The notes below the pieces were generated by a model. It was not told the origin of the DNA and ran no database searches. It saw nothing but the letters and a program-made list of their open reading frames with translations. From an uncultured Prevotella sp. (GTDB taxonomy: Bacteria; Bacteroidota; Bacteroidia; Bacteroidales; Bacteroidaceae), in contig OMZM01000001.1 in the NCBI GenBank assembly GCA_900315545.1, forward strand, positions 1 to 64,000: DNA of 64,000 bases, given 5' to 3'. Every line of letters starts with the position of its first letter. The first letter of the stretch is position 1. The translations under genes and the position numbers were made by a program. Below are positions 16,840-25,600 of the stretch, piece by piece.

Positions 16840-17545
16840 ATGACATTATTTGTCTCAATGGTAGCAAACGCACAGGATTTTTTTGCATCTGAGAATGACA
16901 CGACCATCATGACAGAATACAACGATGGGCGATTATGGGCATATAGGCAAATTGGCGATATAGTTATTGGTGTTAGCAACTACGTCGAAAAGAATAGTTA
17001 CGGCAAGAATTACCAAATTCTTATTTTCATAAAAAATCTTGGTGAATCGTCTGTATTATTCGACCCGGTCATTAGTAACGGCAACTCTAACAAACAAACT
17101 CGGAGAAACAAAAGAAATGAAAGTATATACACACGAGCAATATATGAAAATAATCAAGAACAAACAGGCATTGGCTATGGCTATAACTGGATTTTCTAAT
17201 GGATTTAATACAGGAATGGCAGGTTACCAAACTACATATACTACAACCTACAGCGCAGGTAGAGCGCCATACACACAGATACATACAACTTACAATGACG
17301 CTGCAGCTTCTGCAGCCAGGATTGCCGCAAATACTCAGATGATGACACTTGGCAAAATGATGTCTGATGAACAAAAAACAATGTCTCAAGGTTATTTGAA
17401 ACTAAATACAATTCATCCTGACGAAGGAATTATCGGCCACATTAACATCAAACATAGAAATGGATTGCGTATTACTGTAAATATTCCAATAGAAAACCAA
17501 GTATTTTCTTTTGAATGGGATGTAGCAAAGAAGAAAAAACAATGA
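16840..17545 (+). pseudogene. Secreted Bacteroidota protein, frameshifted
   Basis: Two frames join into one plausible protein. The first reads MTLFVSMVANAQDFF, the end of a signal peptide without its basic start, and continues to GESSVLFDPV near 17070. The second takes over near 17072 with TATLTNKLGETKEMKVYTHEQY and runs to 17545 through a Thr/Tyr-rich segment and an end strand NIPIENQVFSFEWDV. A one-base gain or two-base loss around 17068-17075 explains the break. The N-terminus also seems truncated. The closest match I recall is small exported proteins of unknown role. A sequencing error is possible for the frameshift. Confidence 0.6.
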
Positions 17546-17863
17546 ATTAGCATGTCCGCATGCATTAGTTTGAATATATTAACCCTAACCTCAAAAAACA
17601 TTATATTAACAAAAATAGGATTACTGTAATCTCTAAAAAACCATACGTGAATAGTGTATCAGACAAATTCAAATACATTGATACATATACTGGCAGTCAG
17701 GTTTTCTAACAGAACAATAAACACAACCTTTATCAGACTACCAATCAGTATATGTGTTTCGCTTCACTTTGTAATATAATATTTGTTTTGCAAACATATA
17801 CGCATACGTATAAAGAGAGAGAATAATGATAATAAAAAGAAAACTACGGAACTAACACAAATA

Positions 17864-17900
17864 TAGCCATAAGCCCTTATCTGACTTATGGCTATTTATT
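17864..17900 (-). terminator. Hairpin terminator after the XRE gene
   Basis: TAGCCATAAG (17864-17873) pairs perfectly with CTTATGGCTA (17885-17894). On the minus strand it lies 25 bases beyond the stop of the XRE gene and can serve either strand. The 318 bp between the frameshifted gene and this hairpin (17546-17863) are AT-rich with no gene. Confidence 0.6.
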
Positions 17901-17919
17901 ATTCTACTGAACAAACTTA

Positions 17920-18381
17920 TTATTTCTTTGGAACAAACGATTCGTATGTCTGATCGTTATAGAACACGCGAATTTCTACTATGCTCTTATTCGTTTTGTC
18001 AATATTTTTCATAACAATATTTTTTGTATTTGGGACCGATTTTGGAGTATATTGACGAGGATTTTCATCTGTCCCTTGCGAGGGTGGAGTGGTGTCTTCT
18101 GCATCAAAAAGCAATGGTGGTTGGAATGGCTGCGGCTCAATGTCGGAAGCAGCATTATCATCTGACGATGACTTCTTAAACATTGCACCTGTTCCAAAAA
18201 CCAACCAGTCAGTATTCAGGAGAGGTAGTTTGGAACGAATAGCCTCAACTGTTGCTAGGGTCGGGTTGGTTCTGCCATTAAAAATACTACTCAATGTAGC
18301 CGGAGACAGACCGATAAATTGTGCAAAAGTATTCTGAGTCATGTGCTGAGACTCCATCAGGTGTTTAATTCTATCTTTCAT
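17920..18381 (-). CDS. XRE-family DNA-binding regulator
   Basis: A 153-residue protein with a Cro/C1-type helix-turn-helix in residues 1-55: MTQNTFAQFIGLSPATLSSIFNG and TNPTLATVEAIRSKLP. This is followed by NTDWLVFGTGAMFK, a hallmark of the Bacteroidota members of the family, then a Pro-rich linker and a short C-terminal strand region (IVEIRVFYNDQTYESFV). Likely a regulator of accessory DNA, with targets unknown. It stands alone, with its own terminator, at the edge of the AT-rich tract. Confidence 0.85.
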   Translation of the reverse strand: MKDRIKHLMESQHMTQNTFAQFIGLSPATLSSIFNGRTNPTLATVEAIRSKLPLLNTDWLVFGTGAMFKKSSSDDNAASDIEPQPFQPPLLFDAEDTTPPSQGTDENPRQYTPKSVPNTKNIVMKNIDKTNKSIVEIRVFYNDQTYESFVPKK

Positions 18382-19310
18382 TATTATAAATATTATAGTA
18401 TATATTAATATGTATATGATCTCACTTCGAGGCTTAAAACTGGAGAGATGAAAATCAAGTTTCTACTCAAAAAAATTTCTCGCAAATAAGCTTTAGCACC
18501 TAAAGAATGTGCTTTTTCAGCGAAATCTATATTTTTTACAAAGGTAAAACTAATTATTTACATACGCAACTTTTAGCCGTTAAAATTTGTATTTACAAAT
18601 CATCATATGTAATTTTATATTCTGAATATTTAAATTACATAACTAAACGGATATACAATTACATTTCAAAACCTAACTAAATGAGACCGATTTATATATT
18701 AAAGTATATGTTTGAAGAAAAATTTACAAATAACTGGTAAACAAGATGATAAATTATGCATTCCTCTAATATATACGCATATTGCGTCAGCAAGAAACGC
18801 CAACAAACAAAGAAACAATATAAAACACACAAAAAGAATGGTATAATACTTTGGTTTTCAAACGATTACAATATAAAAACGCTGATGTATAATTATTCAT
18901 TTGGCTTTTAAATTCAATAATTTAGATTTGTATTTTCAATATTTTACATACCTATATGCATGTCAAATGTAAAACAATTCTTAATAAATTATCTTGTAAA
19001 ATATAAATATTTACATCTGTTTACTTACAGAATTTGCAAGAATGAATGTTAATAAAACAAAACTCTAAATCTAAAAACTTCAAAAAACAGCAAATTATTC
19101 GTTATTATTTTCGTTTTCGATAAATTGCCAAAACACGAAAAACGACGGCATTCTCAGAGCACAAAAAACATGGAAGAAGTGTCTGTTTATCGGACTTTTT
19201 AGGCTAAAAAACTGTGTATAAAAATCTTCAATCTAGAAAAAAAAACGAGCCATTTGGGGCATTTTTCTGATGATTTTTTGCGTATTTCTGGACGAATTAA
19301 TGGCTATAAA
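18382..19310 (+). other. AT-rich non-coding tract
   Basis: About 930 bp with no gene on either strand. Base composition is markedly AT-rich, and words such as ATTTACAT, ATGTAAT and ATATATAT recur without fixed spacing. No inverted repeat of note was seen apart from the terminator at its right edge. It may be island debris or a regulatory or attachment tract. Confidence 0.5.
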
Positions 19311-19312
19311 CG

Positions 19313-19345
19313 AATAAAAACAGCCCATTTGGGACTGTTTTTATT
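19313..19345 (-). terminator. Bidirectional terminator beyond holA
   Basis: AATAAAAACAG (19313-19323) pairs perfectly with CTGTTTTTATT (19335-19345), with an inner CCC/GGG. A-rich and T-rich flanks let it act on both strands. A similar but weaker GAGCCATTTGGGGCATTTTT precedes it. Confidence 0.7.
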
Positions 19346-19419
19346 CTAAAATGAGGATTTTTTCCTACAAAAATTCGACTGTTTTTGCCATCATCAGACA
19401 GCAAAACCAAAGATTTTTG

Positions 19420-20445
19420 TCAGTGCAAGATGAAATAAAACAACTCTTTCATGAGTTCTCCTGCACTGGTATTTGGGTTGTCGAGTCCCTTACTTTTGGC
19501 ATCGATTTCTCTAATTTTTGATATGATTTGCATGGTCTTCACACCCGAATAATTTCTCATTCCTATGATGTAATCTCTGGCTTGCCATGTGTATGAAAAA
19601 CCAAAATATCGAGCCAGTTCCTGCTCATCATTGTTCTTAGGAACATAGTATGCAATCATCAGATTTTGGAAGTATGAGAACAGTTGTGGCAGCATTCCGA
19701 ACAAGGACCCCGACTTTGGGTTTTTGTCAAAATATTTCATAATTTGATAAGCCTTAAAAATATTCCTGTTTATTATTGCAGATTTCAGTTCAAAGATGTT
19801 ATAGTCCTTGCTGATTCCGATTTGGCTTTCCACTATTTCCGGTGTTACTGTCTGTTCTTCTTTCAGACTGACTATCAGTTTATCGAGTTCTGATGCTATT
19901 CTGTTTAGGTCGGCACCGATATGGTCGGCTATCATCAGTGTTGCTTTGCGTTCTATCTTTATGTTTTTTTCGTTCAGATAGTCTTCTATGAATGGCGCCA
20001 GTTCATTATCCTTCTTCTTTACGCTCTCGAAAACCACCCCTACGCTGCCTGCTTTGGTTACGATTTTCTTTCTTCCGTCTATTTTTCCGTTCTTGTAGCA
20101 GATTACCAACACCGTCGATGGCAGTGGATTTTCCAGGTATTTCTCTATTGGTTCCCATGCCTTTATGTTCTGCGCTTCCTTAACTATTACCACCTGTTTT
20201 TCAGCCATCATGGGGTAGCGCTTAGCCATTTCCACTATCTGAACCGGTGTTGTGTCGGCAGCGTAGACCACCATCTGGTTGAAGTCTTGTTCTTCTTTGG
20301 CGAGCACATGGTTTGCTATATGGTCTGAAATGCGGTCTATGTAGTATGGTTCTGCTCCCATCAGCAGGTAGACGGGTGCCGTTTTTTTTGCGTCGATGTC
20401 GCGTATTATCGATTCAAACGAATGTTTTTGAGCTGTTTTTGCCAT
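19420..20445 (-). CDS. holA: DNA polymerase III delta subunit
   Basis: The clamp-loader subunit that opens the beta clamp. The 341-residue protein starts MAKTAQKHSFESIIRDIDAK at 20445. PVYLLMGAEPYYIDRISDHI is the conserved N-terminal delta block, followed by FNQMVVYAADTTP, KQVVIVKEAQNIK and ENPLPSTVLVICYK, and a helical C-terminal domain (YNIFELKSAIINRNIFKAY...). In-frame sequence reaching to 20679 is not conserved-looking and crosses the neighbouring promoters. Confidence 0.9.
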   Translation of the reverse strand: MAKTAQKHSFESIIRDIDAKKTAPVYLLMGAEPYYIDRISDHIANHVLAKEEQDFNQMVVYAADTTPVQIVEMAKRYPMMAEKQVVIVKEAQNIKAWEPIEKYLENPLPSTVLVICYKNGKIDGRKKIVTKAGSVGVVFESVKKKDNELAPFIEDYLNEKNIKIERKATLMIADHIGADLNRIASELDKLIVSLKEEQTVTPEIVESQIGISKDYNIFELKSAIINRNIFKAYQIMKYFDKNPKSGSLFGMLPQLFSYFQNLMIAYYVPKNNDEQELARYFGFSYTWQARDYIIGMRNYSGVKTMQIISKIREIDAKSKGLDNPNTSAGELMKELFYFILH

Positions 20446-20463
20446 TATTTTTCCATTATTTTT

Positions 20464-20471
20464 TATCTTTG
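20464..20471 (+). promoter_or_regulatory. Promoter of the HSDR_N gene
   Basis: TATCTTTG on the plus strand, with TTTTTG about 22 bases upstream. The start would be near 20477, so its transcript crosses the opposing holA promoter. Confidence 0.5.
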
Positions 20472-20532
20472 CAGGTGTTTTCATAACACTTACGCAGACA
20501 AAACAAGTTTGTCGTTGACAATAATTATGGTG

Positions 20533-20540
20533 CAAAGATA
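20533..20540 (-). promoter_or_regulatory. holA promoter
   Basis: On the minus strand the -7 element reads TATCTTTG followed by C. The start would lie near 20526, giving a leader of about 80 nt that overlaps the opposing transcript by about 50 nt. Confidence 0.6.
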
Positions 20541-20545
20541 ATAAA

Positions 20546-21004
20546 ATGTTGCGACTTAATCTACCAGAATACGACATAAAAATACAAGCCACAGGAGGCA
20601 AGAAGCATATTTTCGACATTCTCCGCCGCAAATACGTTGCCTTGACTCCTGAGGAGTATGTGCGCCAGCATTTTGTCAACTATCTTATTTCCCATCTCGG
20701 CTATCCCTTGTCGCTGATGGCAAACGAGGTAGAGCTGTCGGTCGGCAACAAGCGCATGCGCTGCGACACGGTGTTCTACGACAAGGCTCTCCGCCCTCGA
20801 ATGATAGTGGAATACAAGGCTCCGAGCGTTGCCATCACGCAAAAAGTATTCAACCAGATATCCAGCTACAACCTTCTTTTGCATGTCGACTATCTCATCG
20901 TCAGCAATGGAATTGAGCATTTTTGCTGCCGCATGAATTACGATGCCAACAGCTACAGCTTTCTCGACCATATCCCCTCGTTCAGCGAAATAAACGGTGT
21001 TTAG
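20546..21004 (+). CDS. HSDR_N_2-type nuclease-fold protein
   Basis: A 152-residue protein matching the type I restriction R-subunit N-terminal domain family (HSDR_N_2). The order YVALTPEEYVRQHFVNYLISHLGYP, then RMRCDTVFYDKALRPRMIVEYKAP shows the PD-(D/E)XK core D-x(n)-E-x-K. QISSYNLLLHVDYLIVSNG completes the fold. It is a stand-alone domain with no helicase and a conserved neighbour of holA in this phylum. Its function is unproven; it is not evidence for a restriction system. Confidence 0.85.
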   Translation: MLRLNLPEYDIKIQATGGKKHIFDILRRKYVALTPEEYVRQHFVNYLISHLGYPLSLMANEVELSVGNKRMRCDTVFYDKALRPRMIVEYKAPSVAITQKVFNQISSYNLLLHVDYLIVSNGIEHFCCRMNYDANSYSFLDHIPSFSEINGV

Positions 21005-21049
21005 CGGCAGAAAATCGCTGTCGGAGGTTTATTTTACATAAATAATGAT

Positions 21050-21057
21050 TATATTTG
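21050..21057 (+). promoter_or_regulatory. Promoter of the first deoxynucleoside kinase
   Basis: TATATTTG followed by C, 32 bases before the ATG at 21089. Confidence 0.55.
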
Positions 21058-21088
21058 CAACTGATAATCTTATAAGTTACATCACAAC

Positions 21089-21706
21089 ATGCATATAGCA
21101 ATAGCAGGAAATATTGGCAGCGGCAAGACTACGCTGACTCGCATGCTGTCCAACTATTACGGTTGGGTGCCGCGCTACGAGTCGGTAGACTTCAATCCTT
21201 ATCTCGACGACTACTACAAGGACATTCCGCGATGGTCGTTTGCTATGGAGGTGTACTTCCTGAAAGAGCGTTTCAAGGACCTTATAGCCATCAGCCAGAG
21301 CAAGGAAACGATTGTGCAAGACCGCTCCATTTTCGAGGGTGTGTATGTCTTCACTGCCAACAACAGGGCTATGGGCAACCTCACCGACCGCGACTACGAC
21401 ACTTACATGGAGCTTTTCAGCCAGATGCTCACGCTTGTGCGCATGCCCGATCTGATGATATATCTGCGCTCGTCGATAACGCATCTCGTAGAGAACATTC
21501 AGAAGCGCGGGCGCGAATACGAGCAGACGATGCAGATAGAGTATCTGCAAAACCTCAACGAGCGCTACGAAGACTTCATCTTCAAGCACTACAAGGGGCG
21601 CGTGCTGGTGCTCGATGCCGACACAATGGACTTTGAGCACAACACGTCAGACTTTGCTACCATCGTCGACAAGATAGACGCCCTGCTCTTCGGACTCTTC
21701 AAATGA
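21089..21706 (+). CDS. Deoxynucleoside kinase (dGK/dAK/dCK family), copy 1
   Basis: Phosphorylates deoxynucleosides for salvage. The 205 residues start with the P-loop IAGNIGSGKTTLTRML. PRYESVDFNPYLDDYY carries the conserved Glu and Asn, QDRSIFE is the DRS motif, and NIQKRGREYEQ is the LID with arginines. A paralogue follows after 65 bp. In Lactobacillus two such subunits form a dAdo/dGuo kinase pair; whether these pair here is unknown. Substrate preference cannot be read from the sequence. Confidence 0.9.
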   Translation: MHIAIAGNIGSGKTTLTRMLSNYYGWVPRYESVDFNPYLDDYYKDIPRWSFAMEVYFLKERFKDLIAISQSKETIVQDRSIFEGVYVFTANNRAMGNLTDRDYDTYMELFSQMLTLVRMPDLMIYLRSSITHLVENIQKRGREYEQTMQIEYLQNLNERYEDFIFKHYKGRVLVLDADTMDFEHNTSDFATIVDKIDALLFGLFK

Positions 21707-21771
21707 TACATTAATTAATATATAGAGTAAATCTCAAAACTCAGAATTTGTCAACTTAACATCATAGAATT

Positions 21772-22386
21772 ATGCATATAGCAGTAGCAGGAAACATTGG
21801 CAGCGGCAAGACTACGCTGACACGCATGCTCTCACAGCGATACGGATGGACACCACGCTACGAGCCGGTGGACAACAACCCATATCTCGACGACTTCTAC
21901 GCTGACATGCCGCGATGGTCGTTCAATCTGCAGATTTACTTCCTCAACAAGCGGTTTCAGGAGGTTGTGGAGATTTCAAAGAGCACCGACACCATCATAC
22001 AAGACCGCACTATCTTCGAGGATGCACGCATCTTTGCGCCAAACCTTCACGGCATGGGAATGATGAGCGACCGCGACTTCGACAACTACAACGACCTGTT
22101 CGAGCTGATGATATCGCTGGTGAAACTGCCAGACCTGATGATTTACATACGCTCTACCGTGCCAAACCTCATCTCGCAGATACAAAAGCGCGGACGAGAG
22201 TATGAGCGCAGCATCAGAATAGACTATCTTGCAGGGCTCAACGAGCGCTACGAGAACTGGATAAAGACCTACGAGGGCAACCTGATAATCATAGACGGCG
22301 ACAATACGAAGTTTGAAAGCAACGTGCAAGACTTCCAGACCATCACCGACATGATTGACGGAAGACTCTACGGACTGTTCAAATAG
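21772..22386 (+). CDS. Deoxynucleoside kinase, copy 2
   Basis: A 204-residue paralogue of the preceding gene, sharing VAGNIGSGKTTLTRML, PRYEPVDNNPYLDDFY, QDRTIFED and the LID IQKRGREYERS, and ending in the same LYGLFK. Central residues that line the nucleoside pocket differ (FNLQIYFLNKRFQEVVEI against FAMEVYFLKERFKDLIAI), consistent with different specificity. It may be read from the same promoter. A 9-bp hairpin lies 48 bases beyond its stop. Confidence 0.9.
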   Translation: MHIAVAGNIGSGKTTLTRMLSQRYGWTPRYEPVDNNPYLDDFYADMPRWSFNLQIYFLNKRFQEVVEISKSTDTIIQDRTIFEDARIFAPNLHGMGMMSDRDFDNYNDLFELMISLVKLPDLMIYIRSTVPNLISQIQKRGREYERSIRIDYLAGLNERYENWIKTYEGNLIIIDGDNTKFESNVQDFQTITDMIDGRLYGLFK

Positions 22387-22433
22387 CACAGTAAGGACGG
22401 CACCTGCAACTCGCCGTAAGCAAGCATGTTGAC

Positions 22434-22458
22434 GCGCAGAAAGCACCATTTTCTGCGC
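22434..22458 (+). terminator. Hairpin after the kinase genes
   Basis: GCGCAGAAA (22434-22442) pairs perfectly with TTTCTGCGC (22450-22458), loop 7 nt. No T-run follows, so termination is uncertain. Confidence 0.4.
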
Positions 22459-22501
22459 TGCATGCCTACGGTAGAGACTGCACAGGCAAATTACAGAAAA
22501 A

Positions 22502-22611
22502 AAACAAGCATCTTGTAATCCGGTTACAGACCGTCTGTAAAAACATTACAAAGCATCTGTCACGCTGTTACGGAGTACTTGTCACACAATTACGGCTGAC
22601 TTGTAATTCTT
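22502..22611 (+). repeat. Five tandem 22-bp palindromic repeats (TTACA-N8-TGTAA type), locus A
   Basis: Five units of exactly 22 bp start at 22502, 22524, 22546, 22568 and 22590. Each begins TTACA (or a near form) and carries TGTAA or TGTCA thirteen bases in, so each unit is itself an imperfect palindrome. The sequence between is similar but not identical (AGCATCT, GACCGTCT, AAGCATCT). It lies between converging genes. The same unit recurs at 38676-38763. There are no spacers, so it is not a CRISPR array. Confidence 0.8.
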
Positions 22612-22652
22612 CGATAGAAAAAAGCTGTGAGATCCAGGTGTTGCGCAAGTCG

Positions 22653-25600
22653 TCATACGCGTATCTCGCGCAGCACGCTAACGGCATCGCCGACAGTCAG
22701 AACATCGCTTATCGACATCAGTCTGCGCCCGCCAATTTCCTTCAGGCTGCACTTCCTGACGTTCATTCCCACATAGTTTATAACCCTCTCAAACATGCTG
22801 CTCTGATAGTACGGGCTGTCGGCATTGCTCACAAACTGCAACTGCATGCGCCCCTGACGCAGTATCACCTTTTCGCATCCCAGCTGCTTGCCTATCCGGC
22901 GCAGAGCCACCACCTGCATAAGTTCCTCGCCCTGTCGCGGCACCTTGCCGAAACGATCCTCCAGACGCTGCCGGTATGCTTCCAGCTGCTCGTCGGTCTC
23001 TATGCTGTCGAGTTCCCTGTAGAGCAGCATTCGCTCCGACGACGTTGGCACATAAGTGTCGGGGAAATACATTTCGAGGTCGCACTCCAGCGCGCAGTCG
23101 TCTACAAATCCTATCGAGTCGCCCATGACGTTCAGCGCATCTGCCGTCGGTTTCCCGACAGCACCACTGCCCTCTTCCTTCCGCTGCAACTCCTCGTCGC
23201 GGTTTTCATTGCGCAGTTCCACCATCGCCTGCTTGATGATTTTCAAGTAAGTCTCATAGCCCAGATCCTCCATAAAACCGCTTTGCTCGGCACCGAGCAG
23301 GTTTCCGGCGCCACGAATGTCGAGGTCCTGCATGGCAAGGTTAAACCCGCTGCCAAGATCAGAGAACGTCTCTATGGCTTCGAGCCTGCGCCTCGCATCG
23401 GCAGGCAGCAGAGCCTTCGGCGGCGACAGCAGGTAGCAGAAAGCCTTTCGGTTGCTGCGCCCCACCCTGCCACGCATCTGGTGCAGGTCGGAAAGCCCGA
23501 ACTTGTGGGCATCGTTTATAATTATGGTGTTGGCATTCGGTATGTCTATGCCGTTCTCTACGATTGTCGTCGACAGCAACACATCGTAGTCGTAGTTGAT
23601 AAATCCCATTATCACGCGCTCCAGCTCCTCCGGTTTCATCTGTCCGTGCCCGATGACTACGCGGCAGTCCGGCACGTGCTTCTTTATCAGCATCTCTATT
23701 TCCGTAAGGTTTGAAATGCGGCTGTTGACAAAGAACACCTGCCCGTTGCGGCTCATCTCAAAGTTTATGGCATCGGCAATGGTCTCGCTGTTGTATGTGG
23801 CAACCTCTGTCTGTATCGGATATCTGTTTGGTGGCGGAGTGCGGATGATGCTCATGTCGCGCGCACCCATCAGCGAAAACTGCAACGTGCGCGGTATTGG
23901 CGTAGCCGACATGGTAAGCGTGTCGACATTGGTCTTCAGCTTTCGCAGCTTCTCCTTTACTGCCACGCCGAACTTTTGCTCCTCGTCGATTATCAGAAGT
24001 CCTAAGTCTTTCCATTCCACCTGCTTGCCAATCAGCTTGTGAGTGCCAACAAGTATGTCTATCTTGCCCTCTTTCAGGTCAGCAAGCAACTGCTTTACCT
24101 GCTTTGCAGAGCGTGCCCTCGACAGATAGTCTACGCGCACCGGCAGGTTTTGCAGTCGGTCGCGGAACGTCTGATAGTGCTGGAAAGCAAGCACGGTAGT
24201 AGGCACGAGCACCGCCACCTGCTTTGAGTCGCAGGCAGCCTTGAAAGCCGCACGCACGGCAACCTCAGTCTTTCCAAAGCCCACATCGCCGCAAACAAGC
24301 CTGTCCATAGGGCTGCTGTTCTCCATGTCTGCCTTCACGTCGTTGGTCGCCTTCAGCTGGTCGGGCGTATCTTCATAGAGGAAACTCGCCTCAAGTTCAT
24401 GCTGCATGAACGAATCGGGCGAGTAGGCAAATCCCTTTGCCTGCTGTCGCTTCGCGTAAAGCTGTATCAGGTCGCGTGCTATGTCCTTTATTCGCTTCTT
24501 CGTACGCTCCTTCATGCGCTCCCAAGCACCCGTGCCGAGCGTTGAGAGACGCGGCATCTGACCGTCTCCGGAACTCCTGTATTTCGATATCTTGTATAGC
24601 GAATGAATCGAAACGTCTACTATGTCGCCTCGCTGATACACTATCCTTATCATCTCCTGATAAGCCTGCTCCTCGCCGGAGGCATCGTTTCTGGCCTCCG
24701 CAGCCTTGCCATATTTTGGCAGCGGCACACGCACGAGTCCGCCAAACTTACCTATTCCGAAGTCAACATGCACGAGGAAATCTCCATATTCCAGCTCCTG
24801 CAACTCCTTCATAGTCAGCGCTATCTTTCCGTTTCGCGCCTTGTCAGACTGCAAGTTGTACTTATGGAATCGGTCGAATATCTGGTGGTCGGTGAAGAAA
24901 CATATCTTCAGACTGTTGTCAACATATCCCTCATGCAGCGTAAACGGCGTAGACTGTATCTCCGACGCATCTATCACACTGTTTCCTTCGCTGCAAAGTA
25001 TTTCCTTAATTCGTTCTATCTGCTTCTTGCTGTCAGCCATCAGGCATAGCTGATAGCCGCTTTTCCGATAGTCGCCCACTGTTGTCCGCAGCAAATCCAC
25101 ATTCTTGTGCAACAGTGGCTGCGGAGTAATGTCGAAACGGATTGTCGTTTCTGGCGTGTCTGTAGGATGCTGTCCGAAGTCAATACGCTTGAAACGCGAA
25201 ATTGCTTCGCGGAACTTCTGCCCGCTGATAAGCTGACTGTCGCGCTGCATCTCCTGCATAATCTGGCGTTGCTCAGGCTCTGTAGCACCTTCCAGACGCT
25301 CGTTCAGCGCCTGAGTAGAGAAGCCCTCGCGGAAAATATTGTCTATACGCTCGCAGACGAAAGCCATGTCCCTGCATGCCACAAATGTCGTTTCAGGCAG
25401 AAAATCCATAAACGGTATCTTCTCTTCCTCCATCCGTGCAAGTGCCGGCACTATCTCTACACGCTGTCGGTGTTCCTTCGACAACTGGTCTTCTACCTCG
25501 AATGTGCGTATGGAGTCTATCTCGTCGCCGAAGAAATCTATTCTAAACGGCAGCTCGCAACTGTAAGAATAGACATCGAGAATGCTTCCTCGAGTGGCAA

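Noticed and set aside
20546-21004. Type I restriction system
   Set aside because: Only the isolated HSDR_N domain is present, with no HsdM, HsdS or helicase.
22502-22611. CRISPR array
   Set aside because: Unit-to-unit period is only 22 bp with no separate spacers, and no cas genes lie nearby.
22638-23714. Plus-strand open frame of 358 codons opposite mfd
   Set aside because: Antisense shadow of the mfd C-terminal region with no recognisable domain.
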